Of a stretch of 64,000 bases of DNA, positions 32,714-42,486 are shown in pieces. Position 1 is the first letter of the stretch. Every line of letters begins with the position of its first letter. Location: the NCBI RefSeq assembly GCF_014692525.1, contig NZ_JACNYL010000004.1, positions 248,001 to 312,000 of the forward strand. Reading direction: 5' to 3'. A program made the translations under genes and the position numbers. This DNA is from Sphingobacterium chuzhouense (lineage in GTDB: Bacteria > Bacteroidota > Bacteroidia > Sphingobacteriales > Sphingobacteriaceae). Below the pieces are notes generated by a model. That model did not search any database. It was not told the DNA's origin and saw nothing but the letters and a program-made list of their open reading frames with translations.

Positions 32714-33667
32714 ATGTATAAACAACAAGATATGGATAAAACGGGAACGCTTGACGTGACCAAAAAATATCCGGAAGAGCCGTCTAAAAAAAGTAACTCG
32801 AAGATTTATTTTTTCATTATAGCGATTGCAGCATTGCTTGCAACCAACGTTTATTTTTATGTGAAATTCAAATCGTCTGGAGAGAAACTCTATACGATAG
32901 CTATACAGAAACAGGATTTACAGATTGAAATCGACCGTATAGAAGCGGAACTGGATAATCTTGTCTCCCAGAAGGTAGCAGGCGTGGATTCAGTAATGCA
33001 AGCTTCCGAAATAAGAGCAAGAGAGGCTATCAGTGAGTTGCGAACCAAGCTTGAAAATCAAACGATTTCGGAAGAAGATATGCTGGTAGCAACTCGAGAG
33101 GTTGCTCGGTTAAAGGGTGACGTTTCTGAATTACGTCTTGCACTTAATGAGTTAAAAGCGAGAAATGAGATTCTTCAAAAAGAAAATCAAACACTTTCCA
33201 GAAAGGTATCTACGACAGACAAAAAGGTAACAGCCCTCTCTCAAGAAAATATAGAGTTAAAGGATAAGGTCAACGTTGCTTCGGCTTTAAAAGTTTCCAA
33301 TATTCAAGTAAATGGGATTTCTGTCTCAAAAAGAGGGAAAATTGAAACAGAATCGCGTGCCCGTAGAGTAGATCAGTTGCAGGTCCTATTTTCTGTCGCA
33401 GATAACACGTTAACACCAAAAGGAAATAAAGAAGTATTTGTACGTGTTATAGATCCGTCGGGTAATTTATTCGGTGATGCCAGCAATATGTTTTATGTAC
33501 ATGGCGAAAAATTACAATACACATTTAAGGAAACAATTAACTTTACTAACAATGGTGAGGAGTATCAGTTCCTTTGGTCGCAAGAAAAATTCAAAAAGGG
33601 AGCGTATACCGTATTGCTGTATAACGACAATGCGATCATGGGGCGTGCCAGCGTTGTTTTAAAGTGA
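32714..33667 (+). CDS. Membrane-anchored coiled-coil protein
   Basis: The 317-residue protein has one membrane segment (IYFFIIAIAALLATNVYFYV, about 33-52) after a short cytoplasmic tail. A long coiled coil of about 130 residues (about 60-195, Glu/Lys/Leu-rich) follows, then a C-terminal beta-rich domain of about 120 residues (about 195-317). The architecture suits an envelope-spanning structural or linker protein, but no family name can be given. ATG 32714 is preferred to GTG 32705. Its end lies in a short hairpin region (33661-33690). Confidence 0.75.
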   Translation: MYKQQDMDKTGTLDVTKKYPEEPSKKSNSKIYFFIIAIAALLATNVYFYVKFKSSGEKLYTIAIQKQDLQIEIDRIEAELDNLVSQKVAGVDSVMQASEIRAREAISELRTKLENQTISEEDMLVATREVARLKGDVSELRLALNELKARNEILQKENQTLSRKVSTTDKKVTALSQENIELKDKVNVASALKVSNIQVNGISVSKRGKIETESRARRVDQLQVLFSVADNTLTPKGNKEVFVRVIDPSGNLFGDASNMFYVHGEKLQYTFKETINFTNNGEEYQFLWSQEKFKKGAYTVLLYNDNAIMGRASVVLK

Positions 33668-33690
33668 TCAGTAACCAGTAACTTCACTTT
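33661..33690 (+). repeat. Hairpin with GTAACCAGTAAC-type repeat
   Basis: AAAGTGA (33661-33667) pairs with TCACTTT (33684-33690). The loop holds CAGTAACCAGTAAC, related to the repeat at 31391-31443. It lies between two convergent genes and may help terminate the first. Confidence 0.5.
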
Positions 33691-33700
33691 CCACTCTTCA

Positions 33701-36700
33701 TCAATCCTTATAAACAGGTAAAGTTATAACGAACGTTGTTCCAATATTCGTCTGGGTCATAAATTCAATCTTTCCACCAATTCCTGTTACCGTCTGCTTT
33801 ACAAAAGCTAATCCCAATCCGGTTCCGGAGCTTTTTGTCGTGAAATTGGGCTTAAATATTTTAGGAATAACGTCCTGCGGAATACCAAAGCCATTATCCT
33901 GAATTAAGATTTCTACTGAATCTGCGTCGGTATAACGCAAAATGATATTAATTTTGATTTTCTTCCTGCCTAGACTCGCTTCTATAGCATTCTTCAATAG
34001 ATTATTGAATGTTCGCAAAAATTGATCACGGTCGCCCAGCACAAATAAGGATTTATCCGGCGTCTCGTTGATTAAAATGATAGAAGTATTACCGGTATTG
34101 CTGAAGAGGTTAATAGCCTTACGGATTTTTTCTATAAGATTAATTTTTTCAAGACTTGTTTCCGGTAATTTTGCAAAGGCAGAAAACTCCGTTGCGATTT
34201 TTGATAGAATATCAATCTGTTCGATAATAGAAGTAGATATACGTTGGAAACGCTCTTCGAAGCGGTCATCATTTTCTTGATAGGAACGGATCAATTGCTG
34301 GATACCTAGCTTCATCGGCGTGAGCGGATTTTTAATCTCATGTGCTACCTGTTTTGCCATTTCGCGCCAAGCAGTTTCCCGTTCCACGTCACGCAATTGT
34401 TTGGCACTCTCTTCCAGCTTGATCAGCATATGATTATATTCCTTGATGAGCATTCCAATTTCGTCGTTTCTATCCCAATAGAGTGGTTCGTTAATTTTAT
34501 TAGATAATTGCGTCTCTGCCAACTTCATTCGTACAATATCCAATGGTTTGGTTATTTTCCGAGACAGTGTCACAGCAATAAAGCCAAATAAAATAATGAT
34601 GAATGTATAGATATTTAAAATTGTGTTTAGTAGCAAATTTTTATTGTTTGCCGCGTCTTTTTCGGTCGTATAATACGGTATGTTTAGATAAGCAGCTGTC
34701 GTATAATCTTCGTATTTGATAGTAGCATACACAGAAGAGAACCAAAAGTTGGAGATGCGTTCCCGTTCATAAGCTTCAGATTTTCGCAGTACGGATAGTT
34801 TATTCAAAGCTACAGGGTTTATAAATTCTGATATAAGCTTAAGGTCAAAAATACGTTGCTGTGAGGAGTAAAGCAATTTTCCGGATCTATCGTATAAGTT
34901 GAAGTTAGTCATGGTAGAGGGAGCCATTTCTTTGAGCATATCCACGATTTTTTCATTAAATCCCTCCCGAGTTTGGCTGCTAGCCATGTAATTTTCAATC
35001 TTTTTCGTGATTTCAGCGATTTCCTTCAATCGATTATTTGTTGTCGTCTCTTCCAGTTGCCTGTTTAAACTGATAAAGGCAACGGCTCCTGATATCAACG
35101 TCCCCAATAAGACGGATGCACTAACCAGTGCCTGGATCCGTGTACTATATTGAATATTGTTAAGCAGGATACGAAAATGATATTGAATCCTGTTCCATCG
35201 AAAAGATATGCTAGAAAAGGTCCTGATAAGATAATTGGTGAGATTAAATAGACCGAAAAAGATCAGCAAGAGAATAAAGACGATAGATGCTAAAGCCAGA
35301 TATTCCCAAAGCGAGGCTTTTTGCATACTTAAAACGATGGTGGTATACGGATCCGGTTTATAAGCTAGATGGTAATAGCTGTCATTTTCTTCTAAAGGCA
35401 TATATTCCCTTAATTTATTCGGGATTCTTAAATCATTTTCGGTGTAATTGTAATTACCGTATTGCGTGACTAGGTTATTCCCCTTATATAGCGCATAGGA
35501 ATTGTCCTCAAACGAATCAAATTGCCAAGCTGTAGTGTTGTTATCAGCCAATACTTCCGGATAAGGGAGCGATGTACTGTAAGACAGATTTTTTAGGTTA
35601 AGATAGATATGGTGAAATTTCTCGGGATTGTCCTCGTAAGGAATAGAGAGATGGGTAAAATATTCATGTGTTCCCAATTCACTACGCAAACGATAAAAGT
35701 TCGTAGTAAAAGGAATTTTGATGGCACTCTTGATGACGTTCTCGCGATATTCTGCAGGTTTGTTTACCGCATAGTTCTCCAATGGTACCCCCTCGTTGTT
35801 GTAATAGAAAGCTTGAAATTCAAATCTTGACAAATAGCCACTCATATATCTTGTTTTGATATAATCTGTGATATAAGGAATGTCGGGAATGCTATCATGT
35901 AGGTTGAAGAGCTTACTTAACCTATAATCATTTAAAATATTCTTTTCCAGATCAATAAACAATGAAACTGCGTTTACATCATCTTCTGCTAAAAGATGGG
36001 CGATTCCCTGTTCCATTCTGTTCATTTTTTTTATCTCGTTGTAATGATTGTAAGAGATGACTGAAATGATGGAAAATAATAATATCGTTAAAATAAAAGT
36101 AGAGAGCTGATAAGGCGATGAAAAATGATAGGCTTTATAGGTTCGGAGAAAAATCAATAAACCAAAGAGGATACCGAAGAGAATATTGAAACCAATAAGG
36201 GCTGTAGCGATAAGGGCGAAAACTAGGCAGATTAATTCGATATTCAGTATGACGGTAATACTATTTAGTAGTTTGCGCACCATTTGCACAATGCGGTCAA
36301 TATACAATACTAATGTGAGTACGTTTATACTGAATAATAAGATACATAGCCAGCCATAGAAGCCGAGGTTTAGTATTTTCGTAAAGTCATTTTCGTAGAC
36401 CGGGGAATGTGTAAGAAGCGTTCCGAGAAAATAATAGGTTATATGACCGACAAAATATATCGAAAAAATACCGATAATAGAGACGATAACAGCATAGGTT
36501 TTTTTTGATAAAAAAGCTGGAACTTTAAGATACTTTTGAATGGCCATAATAAAACACATAAACCAAAACATAGCACATGTGTTTACTAAAAAAGACCAAA
36601 TGTTTGGTAAAAATTGGTTATAGGCGTAATGTTTGGGATCAAATAGTTCCAAACTGGAATGGATGAACAGCCAGTTAGACTTTAGATCCAGATATCGTAT

Positions 36701-37456
36701 CGCCACCAATATGCTTGCGAATAGGATGATTCCTAACCATGTTTTCCCTTTTTTAGCCAAATAGACAGCGACGCTATTGGTTAGTATAATCAAACAGATG
36801 AGTGCTGCTACCCAACAAAAGAATTGCAAGTTAATGTATAAATTATCTTTCTTTCCTTCGATTAACTTAACTGAGAATAAATAATCGCCATCTTTACTGT
36901 AAATATTACGTATGTTTTTATTATCATCATATCGTGCGATTTCGAGATTTTTCACGCCGATGGTGGAGAGAAAATTATTGCTCAAAAATTGGTTGGTATT
37001 TTCGAAGTTCCGCTTTATAGGTACCAATGCGAGTACGGAGATTCCGTTCGTCAGCTCTTTTTTCTTTGCTAAAAATGAGCGGTTTTCTGTTTGGATGACG
37101 GAAGTATTTTTGCGTAATCCTACATCACTGAAAGGTACGTAGATATTCGTAGACCAATGGATGATCTGGTTGTCGTTGTATATATAAAAATAAATGTATT
37201 CTTTAGCTAGCTCTGTCGTGATGTTGGAGAGCTGCATGGGATATTTGTCGGCATGCTGAAATGTTTTGATAACCAAGCTGTCGCTCCAGATTTCATCAAT
37301 TCTGTCTTCATACCAATGGATCTTCCGGGTAAGCTTTTTTTCATCCAGTTCGAGCATGTCTTCATCCGTGATGGTGAAATGTATGGTAAGCGCTGTTCCC
37401 ATAAGGGATAGCGTTAAAACCAAAAGCAAAAATCGAATCTTAGTAAGCATCTCCAT
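33701..37456 (-). CDS. NtrY-like sensor histidine kinase, very large
   Basis: The protein has 1251 residues. An N-terminal membrane segment (about 7-27) and extracytoplasmic part come first. A cluster of membrane helices (about 210-460), a second extracytoplasmic region (about 480-730), further helices (about 735-815) and a third sensor-like region ending at a helix near 975 follow. Then come a HAMP-like linker, the HisKA H-box with His1039 in AHEIKNPLTPMKLG, and a HATPase domain with FNNLLKNAIEAS, IQDNGFGIP and SGTGLGLAFVKQTV. The PLTPMK form of the H-box is NtrY-like. No response regulator gene adjoins it, so its partner is elsewhere. The signal is unknown. Confidence 0.9.
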   Translation of the reverse strand: MEMLTKIRFLLLVLTLSLMGTALTIHFTITDEDMLELDEKKLTRKIHWYEDRIDEIWSDSLVIKTFQHADKYPMQLSNITTELAKEYIYFYIYNDNQIIHWSTNIYVPFSDVGLRKNTSVIQTENRSFLAKKKELTNGISVLALVPIKRNFENTNQFLSNNFLSTIGVKNLEIARYDDNKNIRNIYSKDGDYLFSVKLIEGKKDNLYINLQFFCWVAALICLIILTNSVAVYLAKKGKTWLGIILFASILVAIRYLDLKSNWLFIHSSLELFDPKHYAYNQFLPNIWSFLVNTCAMFWFMCFIMAIQKYLKVPAFLSKKTYAVIVSIIGIFSIYFVGHITYYFLGTLLTHSPVYENDFTKILNLGFYGWLCILLFSINVLTLVLYIDRIVQMVRKLLNSITVILNIELICLVFALIATALIGFNILFGILFGLLIFLRTYKAYHFSSPYQLSTFILTILLFSIISVISYNHYNEIKKMNRMEQGIAHLLAEDDVNAVSLFIDLEKNILNDYRLSKLFNLHDSIPDIPYITDYIKTRYMSGYLSRFEFQAFYYNNEGVPLENYAVNKPAEYRENVIKSAIKIPFTTNFYRLRSELGTHEYFTHLSIPYEDNPEKFHHIYLNLKNLSYSTSLPYPEVLADNNTTAWQFDSFEDNSYALYKGNNLVTQYGNYNYTENDLRIPNKLREYMPLEENDSYYHLAYKPDPYTTIVLSMQKASLWEYLALASIVFILLLIFFGLFNLTNYLIRTFSSISFRWNRIQYHFRILLNNIQYSTRIQALVSASVLLGTLISGAVAFISLNRQLEETTTNNRLKEIAEITKKIENYMASSQTREGFNEKIVDMLKEMAPSTMTNFNLYDRSGKLLYSSQQRIFDLKLISEFINPVALNKLSVLRKSEAYERERISNFWFSSVYATIKYEDYTTAAYLNIPYYTTEKDAANNKNLLLNTILNIYTFIIILFGFIAVTLSRKITKPLDIVRMKLAETQLSNKINEPLYWDRNDEIGMLIKEYNHMLIKLEESAKQLRDVERETAWREMAKQVAHEIKNPLTPMKLGIQQLIRSYQENDDRFEERFQRISTSIIEQIDILSKIATEFSAFAKLPETSLEKINLIEKIRKAINLFSNTGNTSIILINETPDKSLFVLGDRDQFLRTFNNLLKNAIEASLGRKKIKINIILRYTDADSVEILIQDNGFGIPQDVIPKIFKPNFTTKSSGTGLGLAFVKQTVTGIGGKIEFMTQTNIGTTFVITLPVYKD

Positions 37457-37483
37457 TCTTCTCCATACGATGGATGTAAATAT

Positions 37484-37519
37484 AAAAAAAAGTCCCCGTT
37501 ATGCACGCATAACGGGGAC
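37484..37519 (-). terminator. Terminator of the sdhCAB operon
   Basis: GTCCCCGTTATGC (37492-37504) pairs with GCATAACGGGGAC (37507-37519), and an A-run on the plus strand (37484-37491) gives a U-tract on the minus strand. It lies downstream of sdhB. Confidence 0.85.
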
Positions 37520-37547
37520 ACCTTGTTTCTCCTATTATAGAATATGC

Positions 37548-38327
37548 CTAGGAATGCGTGTGAACATCTTCTTCACGGAAGAATTTTGCTGTGAAGTATT
37601 CACGGTTCATCCGAGCTATATTAGATAATTTGATACCTTTAGGACATTCTGCTTCACAGGCACCAGTATTCGTACAGTTACCAAACCCTTCTGCATCCAT
37701 TTGGTCAATCATCGCTTGTGCTCTTTCATAACGTTCTGTCTGGCCTTGTGGCAATAGCGCAAATTGAGAAATCTTTGCCGATACGAATAGCATGGCAGAA
37801 GCATTTTTACACGCTGCTACGCATGCGCCGCAACCAATACATGTCGCTGACTCAAAAGCTTCATCTGCAATACGTTTTGGAATAGGAATGGTATTAGCAT
37901 CTGGAACTCCACCTGTGTTTACATTTACGTATCCACCTGCTTGTTGAATTCGATCGAAGGATGTACGATCAACAGCCAAATCTTTTAATACAGGGAATGC
38001 CGCTGCTCTCCACGGTTCGATGACAATGGTCTGCCCATCATGGAAAGAGCGCATGTGCAACTGACAGGTAGTAATACCGTATTTAGGGCCGTGCGGACGA
38101 CCGTTGATAACCAACGAGCACATACCACAAATACCTTCGCGGCAGTCATGATCAAAATATATAGGGTCTTCTCCCTTGCGTGTGAGGTCTTCGTTTACTA
38201 CATCAAGCATTTCTAAGAAAGACATATCATCTGCTATATCTTTCGCTTGAATTGTAACGAATTTTCCTTTGGATTTATCGTTTTTCTGACGCCAAACTTT
38301 CAGCGTTAAATTCATATGTTGTGCCAT
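37548..38327 (-). CDS. sdhB: Succinate dehydrogenase/fumarate reductase iron-sulfur subunit
   Basis: SdhB passes electrons from the flavin to the membrane cytochrome through three Fe-S clusters. The 259 residues show the 2Fe-2S ligands in CREGICGMCSLVINGRPHGP with a later Cys in ITTCQLHM, the 4Fe-4S ligands in CIGCGACVAACKNAS, and CTNTGACEAECPKGI for the remaining cluster. It is last in sdhC-sdhA-sdhB, 15 bases after sdhA, and is followed by a terminator. Confidence 0.96.
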   Translation of the reverse strand: MAQHMNLTLKVWRQKNDKSKGKFVTIQAKDIADDMSFLEMLDVVNEDLTRKGEDPIYFDHDCREGICGMCSLVINGRPHGPKYGITTCQLHMRSFHDGQTIVIEPWRAAAFPVLKDLAVDRTSFDRIQQAGGYVNVNTGGVPDANTIPIPKRIADEAFESATCIGCGACVAACKNASAMLFVSAKISQFALLPQGQTERYERAQAMIDQMDAEGFGNCTNTGACEAECPKGIKLSNIARMNREYFTAKFFREEDVHTHS

Positions 38328-38342
38328 GATAATATCTCCCTA

Positions 38343-40277
38343 CTATTTATAACTTCTTTGTGTTAATTTAACGTTTTCGAAAACTAACTCTTCCTTGTGT
38401 AAAGCTTCTGGCTGGTCGTCTCCTTTAAATTCCCAGGCTGCAACATAAGTAAAGTTTTCATCGTCACGTTTTGCTTCTCCTTCTTCCGTTTGTGATTCCA
38501 GACGGAAGTGTCCTCCACATGATTCGCTACGGTTTAGTGCATCGTCGACCATCAGTTCACCTAGCTCGAGGAAGTCTGCTACACGTCCAGCTTTTTCCAA
38601 AGACATGTTGAGCTCTTCGTTTTCACCCAATACTTTCACGTCAGACCAAAATTCTTTTTTTAATTCCTGAATCAAGCCTTTTGCTTTTGTTAAGCCTTCC
38701 GCAGTACGTGCCATACCGCAGTATTCCCACATGATATTTCCTAATTTCTTGTGAATATCATCTACGGTTTTGGAACCTTTCAGGCTTAGTAACGCATTGA
38801 TTTTATCTTCAACCTCTTTACGTGTTTGCTCGAAGGCAGGGTTATTTTTATCAACTGGTGCAAAGCTTCCCAAATTAGCAAGATAGTCACCCACAGTATA
38901 TGGAATAACAAAATATCCATCGGATAGACCTTGCATAAGCGCAGATGCACCTAAACGGTTAGCGCCGTGATCAGAAAAATTACATTCGCCGAGCGCATAC
39001 AATCCAGGTACGGTAGTCATCAAATTATAGTCTACCCAGATACCTCCCATGGTATAGTGTACTGCAGGATAGATACGCATTGGTTGTTCATACGGGTTTT
39101 CGTCCGTAATTTGGTAATACATGTCGAATAAGTTACCATATTTAGCCTCTACCGTATCTTTTCCCAAACGTTTTATAGCATCGGCAAAATCCAAGAAAAC
39201 GGCCACACCGGATTTACCTACACCGCGACCGTCGTCTACCATTTCTTTCGCATTACGGGATGCCACATCACGCGGTACCAAGTTACCGAAAGAAGGATAT
39301 TTTCTTTCCAAAAAGTAATCCCGATCCTCTTCTTTAATATCCGCTGGCTTTAATTGCCCTTGGCGTAATTTTTCAGAAAGTTCTTTTGTCTTCGGAACCC
39401 AGACCCGTCCATCGTTACGAAGCGATTCCGACATCAATGTCAGCTTGGATTGGTGATCGCCTGTTACTGGAATACAAGTAGGGTGGATCTGTGTATAACA
39501 TGGGTTTGCAAAGAAAGCACCACGTTTATGCGCTCTCCAGGCGGCAGTAACGTTACATCCCATAGCATTGGTAGAAAGGAAGAATACGTTTCCGTAACCT
39601 CCGGTGCACAGCAATACAGCGTGCCCTTCGTGTGACTCTATTTTACCCGTTACCATGTCGCGCGTGATGATACCACGTGCATGTCCGTCAATTTTCACCA
39701 AATCCAACATCTCATGGCGGGTGTAAGAAATGACTTTTCCTTTTCTTATCTGGCGGTTCAATGCAGAATAAGCGCCTAATAACAATTGCTGTCCTGTCTG
39801 CCCACGTGCATAGAACGTACGGGATACTTGTGCTCCTCCAAAAGAGCGGTTGTCCAATAACCCGCCATATTCGCGAGCAAAAGGAACGCCTTGTGCCACA
39901 CATTGGTCTATGATATTAACGGAAACCTCCGCTAAACGATATACATTCGCTTCACGTGCGCGGTAGTCTCCTCCTTTAATGGTGTCGTAGAATAAACGGT
40001 AAACAGAGTCACCATCATTTTGATAGTTTTTGGCAGCATTTATACCGCCCTGTGCAGCAATAGAGTGTGCACGGCGCGGGGAATCTTGGTAACAGAATGT
40101 TTTGACGTTGTAACCAAGTTCTGCCAACGAAGCTGCTGCTGATGCCCCTGCCAAACCTGTACCCACCACAATGATGGTGAACTTGCGTTTGTTGGCTGGA
40201 TTGACCAGCTTCATATTGAATTTATGTTTTGACCATTTCTCGGCTAATGGGCCTGCAGGTACTTTCGAATCTAACAT
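38343..40277 (-). CDS. sdhA: Succinate dehydrogenase/fumarate reductase flavoprotein subunit
   Basis: SdhA oxidises succinate (or reduces fumarate) at a covalently bound FAD. The 644 residues have the dinucleotide-binding IIVVGTGLAGASAAASLAEL, the FAD-attachment region RAHSIAAQGGINAAKNYQND, PVHYTMGG-type substrate motif (AVHYTMGGIWVDYN) and NFSDHGANRLGASALMQGL. Its length and sequence type match the cytochrome b558 class (Wolinella/Bacillus-like) typical of Bacteroidota. It is in an operon between sdhC and sdhB. Confidence 0.96.
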   Translation of the reverse strand: MLDSKVPAGPLAEKWSKHKFNMKLVNPANKRKFTIIVVGTGLAGASAAASLAELGYNVKTFCYQDSPRRAHSIAAQGGINAAKNYQNDGDSVYRLFYDTIKGGDYRAREANVYRLAEVSVNIIDQCVAQGVPFAREYGGLLDNRSFGGAQVSRTFYARGQTGQQLLLGAYSALNRQIRKGKVISYTRHEMLDLVKIDGHARGIITRDMVTGKIESHEGHAVLLCTGGYGNVFFLSTNAMGCNVTAAWRAHKRGAFFANPCYTQIHPTCIPVTGDHQSKLTLMSESLRNDGRVWVPKTKELSEKLRQGQLKPADIKEEDRDYFLERKYPSFGNLVPRDVASRNAKEMVDDGRGVGKSGVAVFLDFADAIKRLGKDTVEAKYGNLFDMYYQITDENPYEQPMRIYPAVHYTMGGIWVDYNLMTTVPGLYALGECNFSDHGANRLGASALMQGLSDGYFVIPYTVGDYLANLGSFAPVDKNNPAFEQTRKEVEDKINALLSLKGSKTVDDIHKKLGNIMWEYCGMARTAEGLTKAKGLIQELKKEFWSDVKVLGENEELNMSLEKAGRVADFLELGELMVDDALNRSESCGGHFRLESQTEEGEAKRDDENFTYVAAWEFKGDDQPEALHKEELVFENVKLTQRSYK

Positions 40278-40323
40278 ATTTTAAATAATTTATATTTAAC
40301 AGATATGGATATATCCTCAAATA

Positions 40324-41097
40324 TTATTTAACGAAATAAAAATATAATGGCATCAATGCAAAACCAATCGGAATGATGACACCGAACCCCCAAACACCTA
40401 AAAACTCAATGATAGGTACATATTTTTTATGGGTAACACCCAACGTCTGGAAAGCTGACTTGAATCCATGAATCAAGTGAAACGACAAAGCCACCATGGC
40501 AAGGACATAGAAAATGACTATCCCAATATTCTGGAAAGCAAAGTCCACTTGTTTATAAAGATCCCGTGCTTTAATGATTTCTACATTATTCTCAACGGTG
40601 ACCTGATAGTCGTTAAACTCATCGGCTTGTATTTCCTGTACAGTGGTTTCACCTGTTGCAAGATCTGTGCGATATTCGACATACGGCACTTGATCGTTAT
40701 GGTATTTCCACCAGAAGTTGTACATGTGTGTGGCTAGGAAAACCAAGATGATGGTTCCTAAGATCCCCATGTTACGGGAATTCCACTTGCTATTTGCAGC
40801 ACCATTGAATTGTGCGTAGCCAATAGGACGAGCAGCCTTGTTTTTCATCGTCAAGACTAAGGCATAAATAGCATGTAAAATGATTGAAGCATAAAGTAGA
40901 TATGATACTACTTTAATGGGGGTAAAGTGGGTCATGAAATACGCATACTGATTGAAGGCGTATCCCGCATCGTTTTTAAATAGCTGCAAGTTACCAATCA
41001 AATGAACGATCAGGAACAGACATAAAAAAATCCCCGTCAAGCTCATGATTAGTTTTCTTCCAAGTGAAGAATTTAAAACTGGCTTTGAATTACTCAT
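40324..41097 (-). CDS. sdhC: Succinate dehydrogenase cytochrome b subunit
   Basis: The 257-residue single membrane anchor of the b558 type has five membrane segments (about 18-37, 59-80, 110-130, 193-213 and 228-252). Candidate haem-ligand histidines are in IVHLIGNLQLF, IILHAIYALV, ATHMYNFWWKY and SFHLIHGFKSAFQTLG. An extra hydrophilic stretch of about 55 residues (NDQVPYVEYRTDLATGETT and following) lies between helices three and four. It is the first gene of the operon, exchanging electrons with menaquinone by family knowledge. Confidence 0.94.
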   Translation of the reverse strand: MSNSKPVLNSSLGRKLIMSLTGIFLCLFLIVHLIGNLQLFKNDAGYAFNQYAYFMTHFTPIKVVSYLLYASIILHAIYALVLTMKNKAARPIGYAQFNGAANSKWNSRNMGILGTIILVFLATHMYNFWWKYHNDQVPYVEYRTDLATGETTVQEIQADEFNDYQVTVENNVEIIKARDLYKQVDFAFQNIGIVIFYVLAMVALSFHLIHGFKSAFQTLGVTHKKYVPIIEFLGVWGFGVIIPIGFALMPLYFYFVK

Positions 41098-41125
41098 TAT
41101 CCTAGATGTTTATATATTATTTTCG

Positions 41126-41133
41126 CAAATCTA
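41126..41133 (-). promoter_or_regulatory. Probable -7 box of the sdhCAB operon
   Basis: Reads TAGATTTG on the minus strand, matching TAnnTTTG, 29 bases before sdhC. Upstream TTTG copies are at 14 and 23 bases rather than 19-21. Confidence 0.45.
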
Positions 41134-41198
41134 TTTATTTGTTAACACAAATATGACAAAGAAGTAGGTAAAACAAATAATTTAGAACGTTTCTAATC

Positions 41199-41239
41199 AA
41201 CAATAAGGGGTTGCCCACTTTGAGCAACCCCTTATTGTT
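41199..41239 (-). terminator. Terminator downstream of the outer-membrane barrel gene
   Basis: A perfect 16-bp stem (41199-41214 with 41224-41239, core AAGGGGTTGC/GCAACCCCTT) lies directly after the stop codon at 41277 on the minus strand and before the sdh promoter. Confidence 0.8.
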
Positions 41240-41276
41240 TTCTTGGAAAGCTTTTAGCTAGTATGGCATGTAGAAA

Positions 41277-41855
41277 CTATAAGAAAGAATACCCTACCCC
41301 TATAGTCCACATTCTTATTTTCTGATTGCCTGTTTCGTTCAAATTGGTCAATCCGTGCTCGTATCGTAAATCTACTGTAAAGCTACTGATGTCGGCGCCA
41401 ATACCACCGATGATACCGGTAGAATTCTTTTTATAGGCACCCCAATTGGTGGCTTCACTTAAGTTAACGACTTTGCCGTCTTGTGCGAAAGAAAATACCG
41501 GGCCTGCTTGGATACGAGCGCCTATAGGGCCGATTCCAATTCGTGTGCCCAATAGAATAGGCATGTCCATGCTTTTAAATGTTGCATCTCCCTCATCACC
41601 ATCTTTTGTAATACCCGCTTTTTTACTGGCATAATAAAGCTCCGGTTGTACATGGAATCCTGCAATTCCTACACGGCCCCAAGCACCCAATTGGAATCCT
41701 GTTTTTGTATCTGAATTAAAAAAACTTCCTTCGGATCGCAGACTAGAAAAGCCCAGCGCTCCTTTTAATCCCACTTTGAACGATGGAAATAATTGTGCTT
41801 GTGAGATGCCGATAGCGGCAATCAAACAAATTAAAGTAAGTATAGATTTTTTCAT
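41277..41855 (-). CDS. Outer membrane beta-barrel protein (porin-like)
   Basis: The 192-residue protein has a Sec signal peptide (MKKSILTLICLIAAIGISQA, cut before Q). Its alternating strands fit the small OMP_b-brl_2 family: LFPSFKVGLKGALGFSSLRS, GFQLGAWGRVGIAGFHVQPE, GARIQAGPVFSFAQDG and the aromatic C-terminus WTIGVGYSFL expected for outer membrane insertion. It is probably an eight- to ten-stranded barrel of unknown role. Monocistronic. Confidence 0.85.
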   Translation of the reverse strand: MKKSILTLICLIAAIGISQAQLFPSFKVGLKGALGFSSLRSEGSFFNSDTKTGFQLGAWGRVGIAGFHVQPELYYASKKAGITKDGDEGDATFKSMDMPILLGTRIGIGPIGARIQAGPVFSFAQDGKVVNLSEATNWGAYKKNSTGIIGGIGADISSFTVDLRYEHGLTNLNETGNQKIRMWTIGVGYSFL

Positions 41856-41919
41856 GTGAAAAATATTTGTTTATTTTATTCAACTACAATAATAAGGTAT
41901 TTGTTTTAAAATTTAATAT

Positions 41920-42135
41920 ATGGGTGTGTTAAAAATAACAACGGAAGATTGGGAAATCCTAAAGATAAAATTGAGTAGAAAATATAATAGTCTAACAAGT
42001 GAAGATTTAGCTTATAGGACAGGGGACGAGGACGCGTTGGTGACGCGCCTCGCAAAGAGACTTCGACGCGATAAGGAGTATATTACATTTACGTTGGCAA
42101 AAGAACTGTCAAACTTGGAATCAAATCGTCTATAA
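41920..42135 (+). CDS. Small CsbD-like helical protein
   Basis: The 71-residue soluble protein contains WEILKIKLSRKYNSLTSEDL and GDEDALVTRLAKRLRRDKEY. The pattern (Trp, 'LT.eDL', G-x-x-D-x-L-V) is reminiscent of the CsbD stress-protein family, but the match is by eye. It lies 2 bases before csaA and is probably cotranscribed with it. Function unknown. Confidence 0.6.
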   Translation: MGVLKITTEDWEILKIKLSRKYNSLTSEDLAYRTGDEDALVTRLAKRLRRDKEYITFTLAKELSNLESNRL

Positions 42136-42137
42136 GA

Positions 42138-42476
42138 ATGGCAGACTTAATTACTTGGGACGATTTTGAAAAAGTAGATTTGCGTGCTGGAACTATATTG
42201 GAAGCGGTGGATTTTCCGAAGGCGCGTAAGCCTGCCTATCAATTGCGTATCGATTTTGGTGAATTAGGCATATTGAAATCTAGTGCGCAGATTACCAAGC
42301 ATTATAAAAAAGAGGATTTAGTTGGTCGGCAAATTATCGCAGTCGTTAATTTTCCAAAGAAGCAAATTGCAGACTTTATGTCGGAGTGTTTGGTTACTGG
42401 ATTCCCAGACGAGAATGGCGATATCGTGTTGAGCTCGATAGAAAGACATGTGCCAAATGGTACAAAATTAATATAG
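42138..42476 (+). CDS. csaA: CsaA-type tRNA-binding-domain protein
   Basis: The 112-residue stand-alone EMAP/tRNA-binding OB-fold domain shows FEKVDLRAGTILEAVDFPKA, YQLRIDFGELGILKSSAQIT and the C-terminal GDIVLSSIERHVPNGTKLI, the CsaA pattern. In Bacillus CsaA was described as a secretion chaperone; tRNA binding is the structural family property. It is in a row with a small CsbD-like gene and tadA. Confidence 0.9.
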   Translation: MADLITWDDFEKVDLRAGTILEAVDFPKARKPAYQLRIDFGELGILKSSAQITKHYKKEDLVGRQIIAVVNFPKKQIADFMSECLVTGFPDENGDIVLSSIERHVPNGTKLI

Positions 42477-42486
42477 AAAGCAATAA

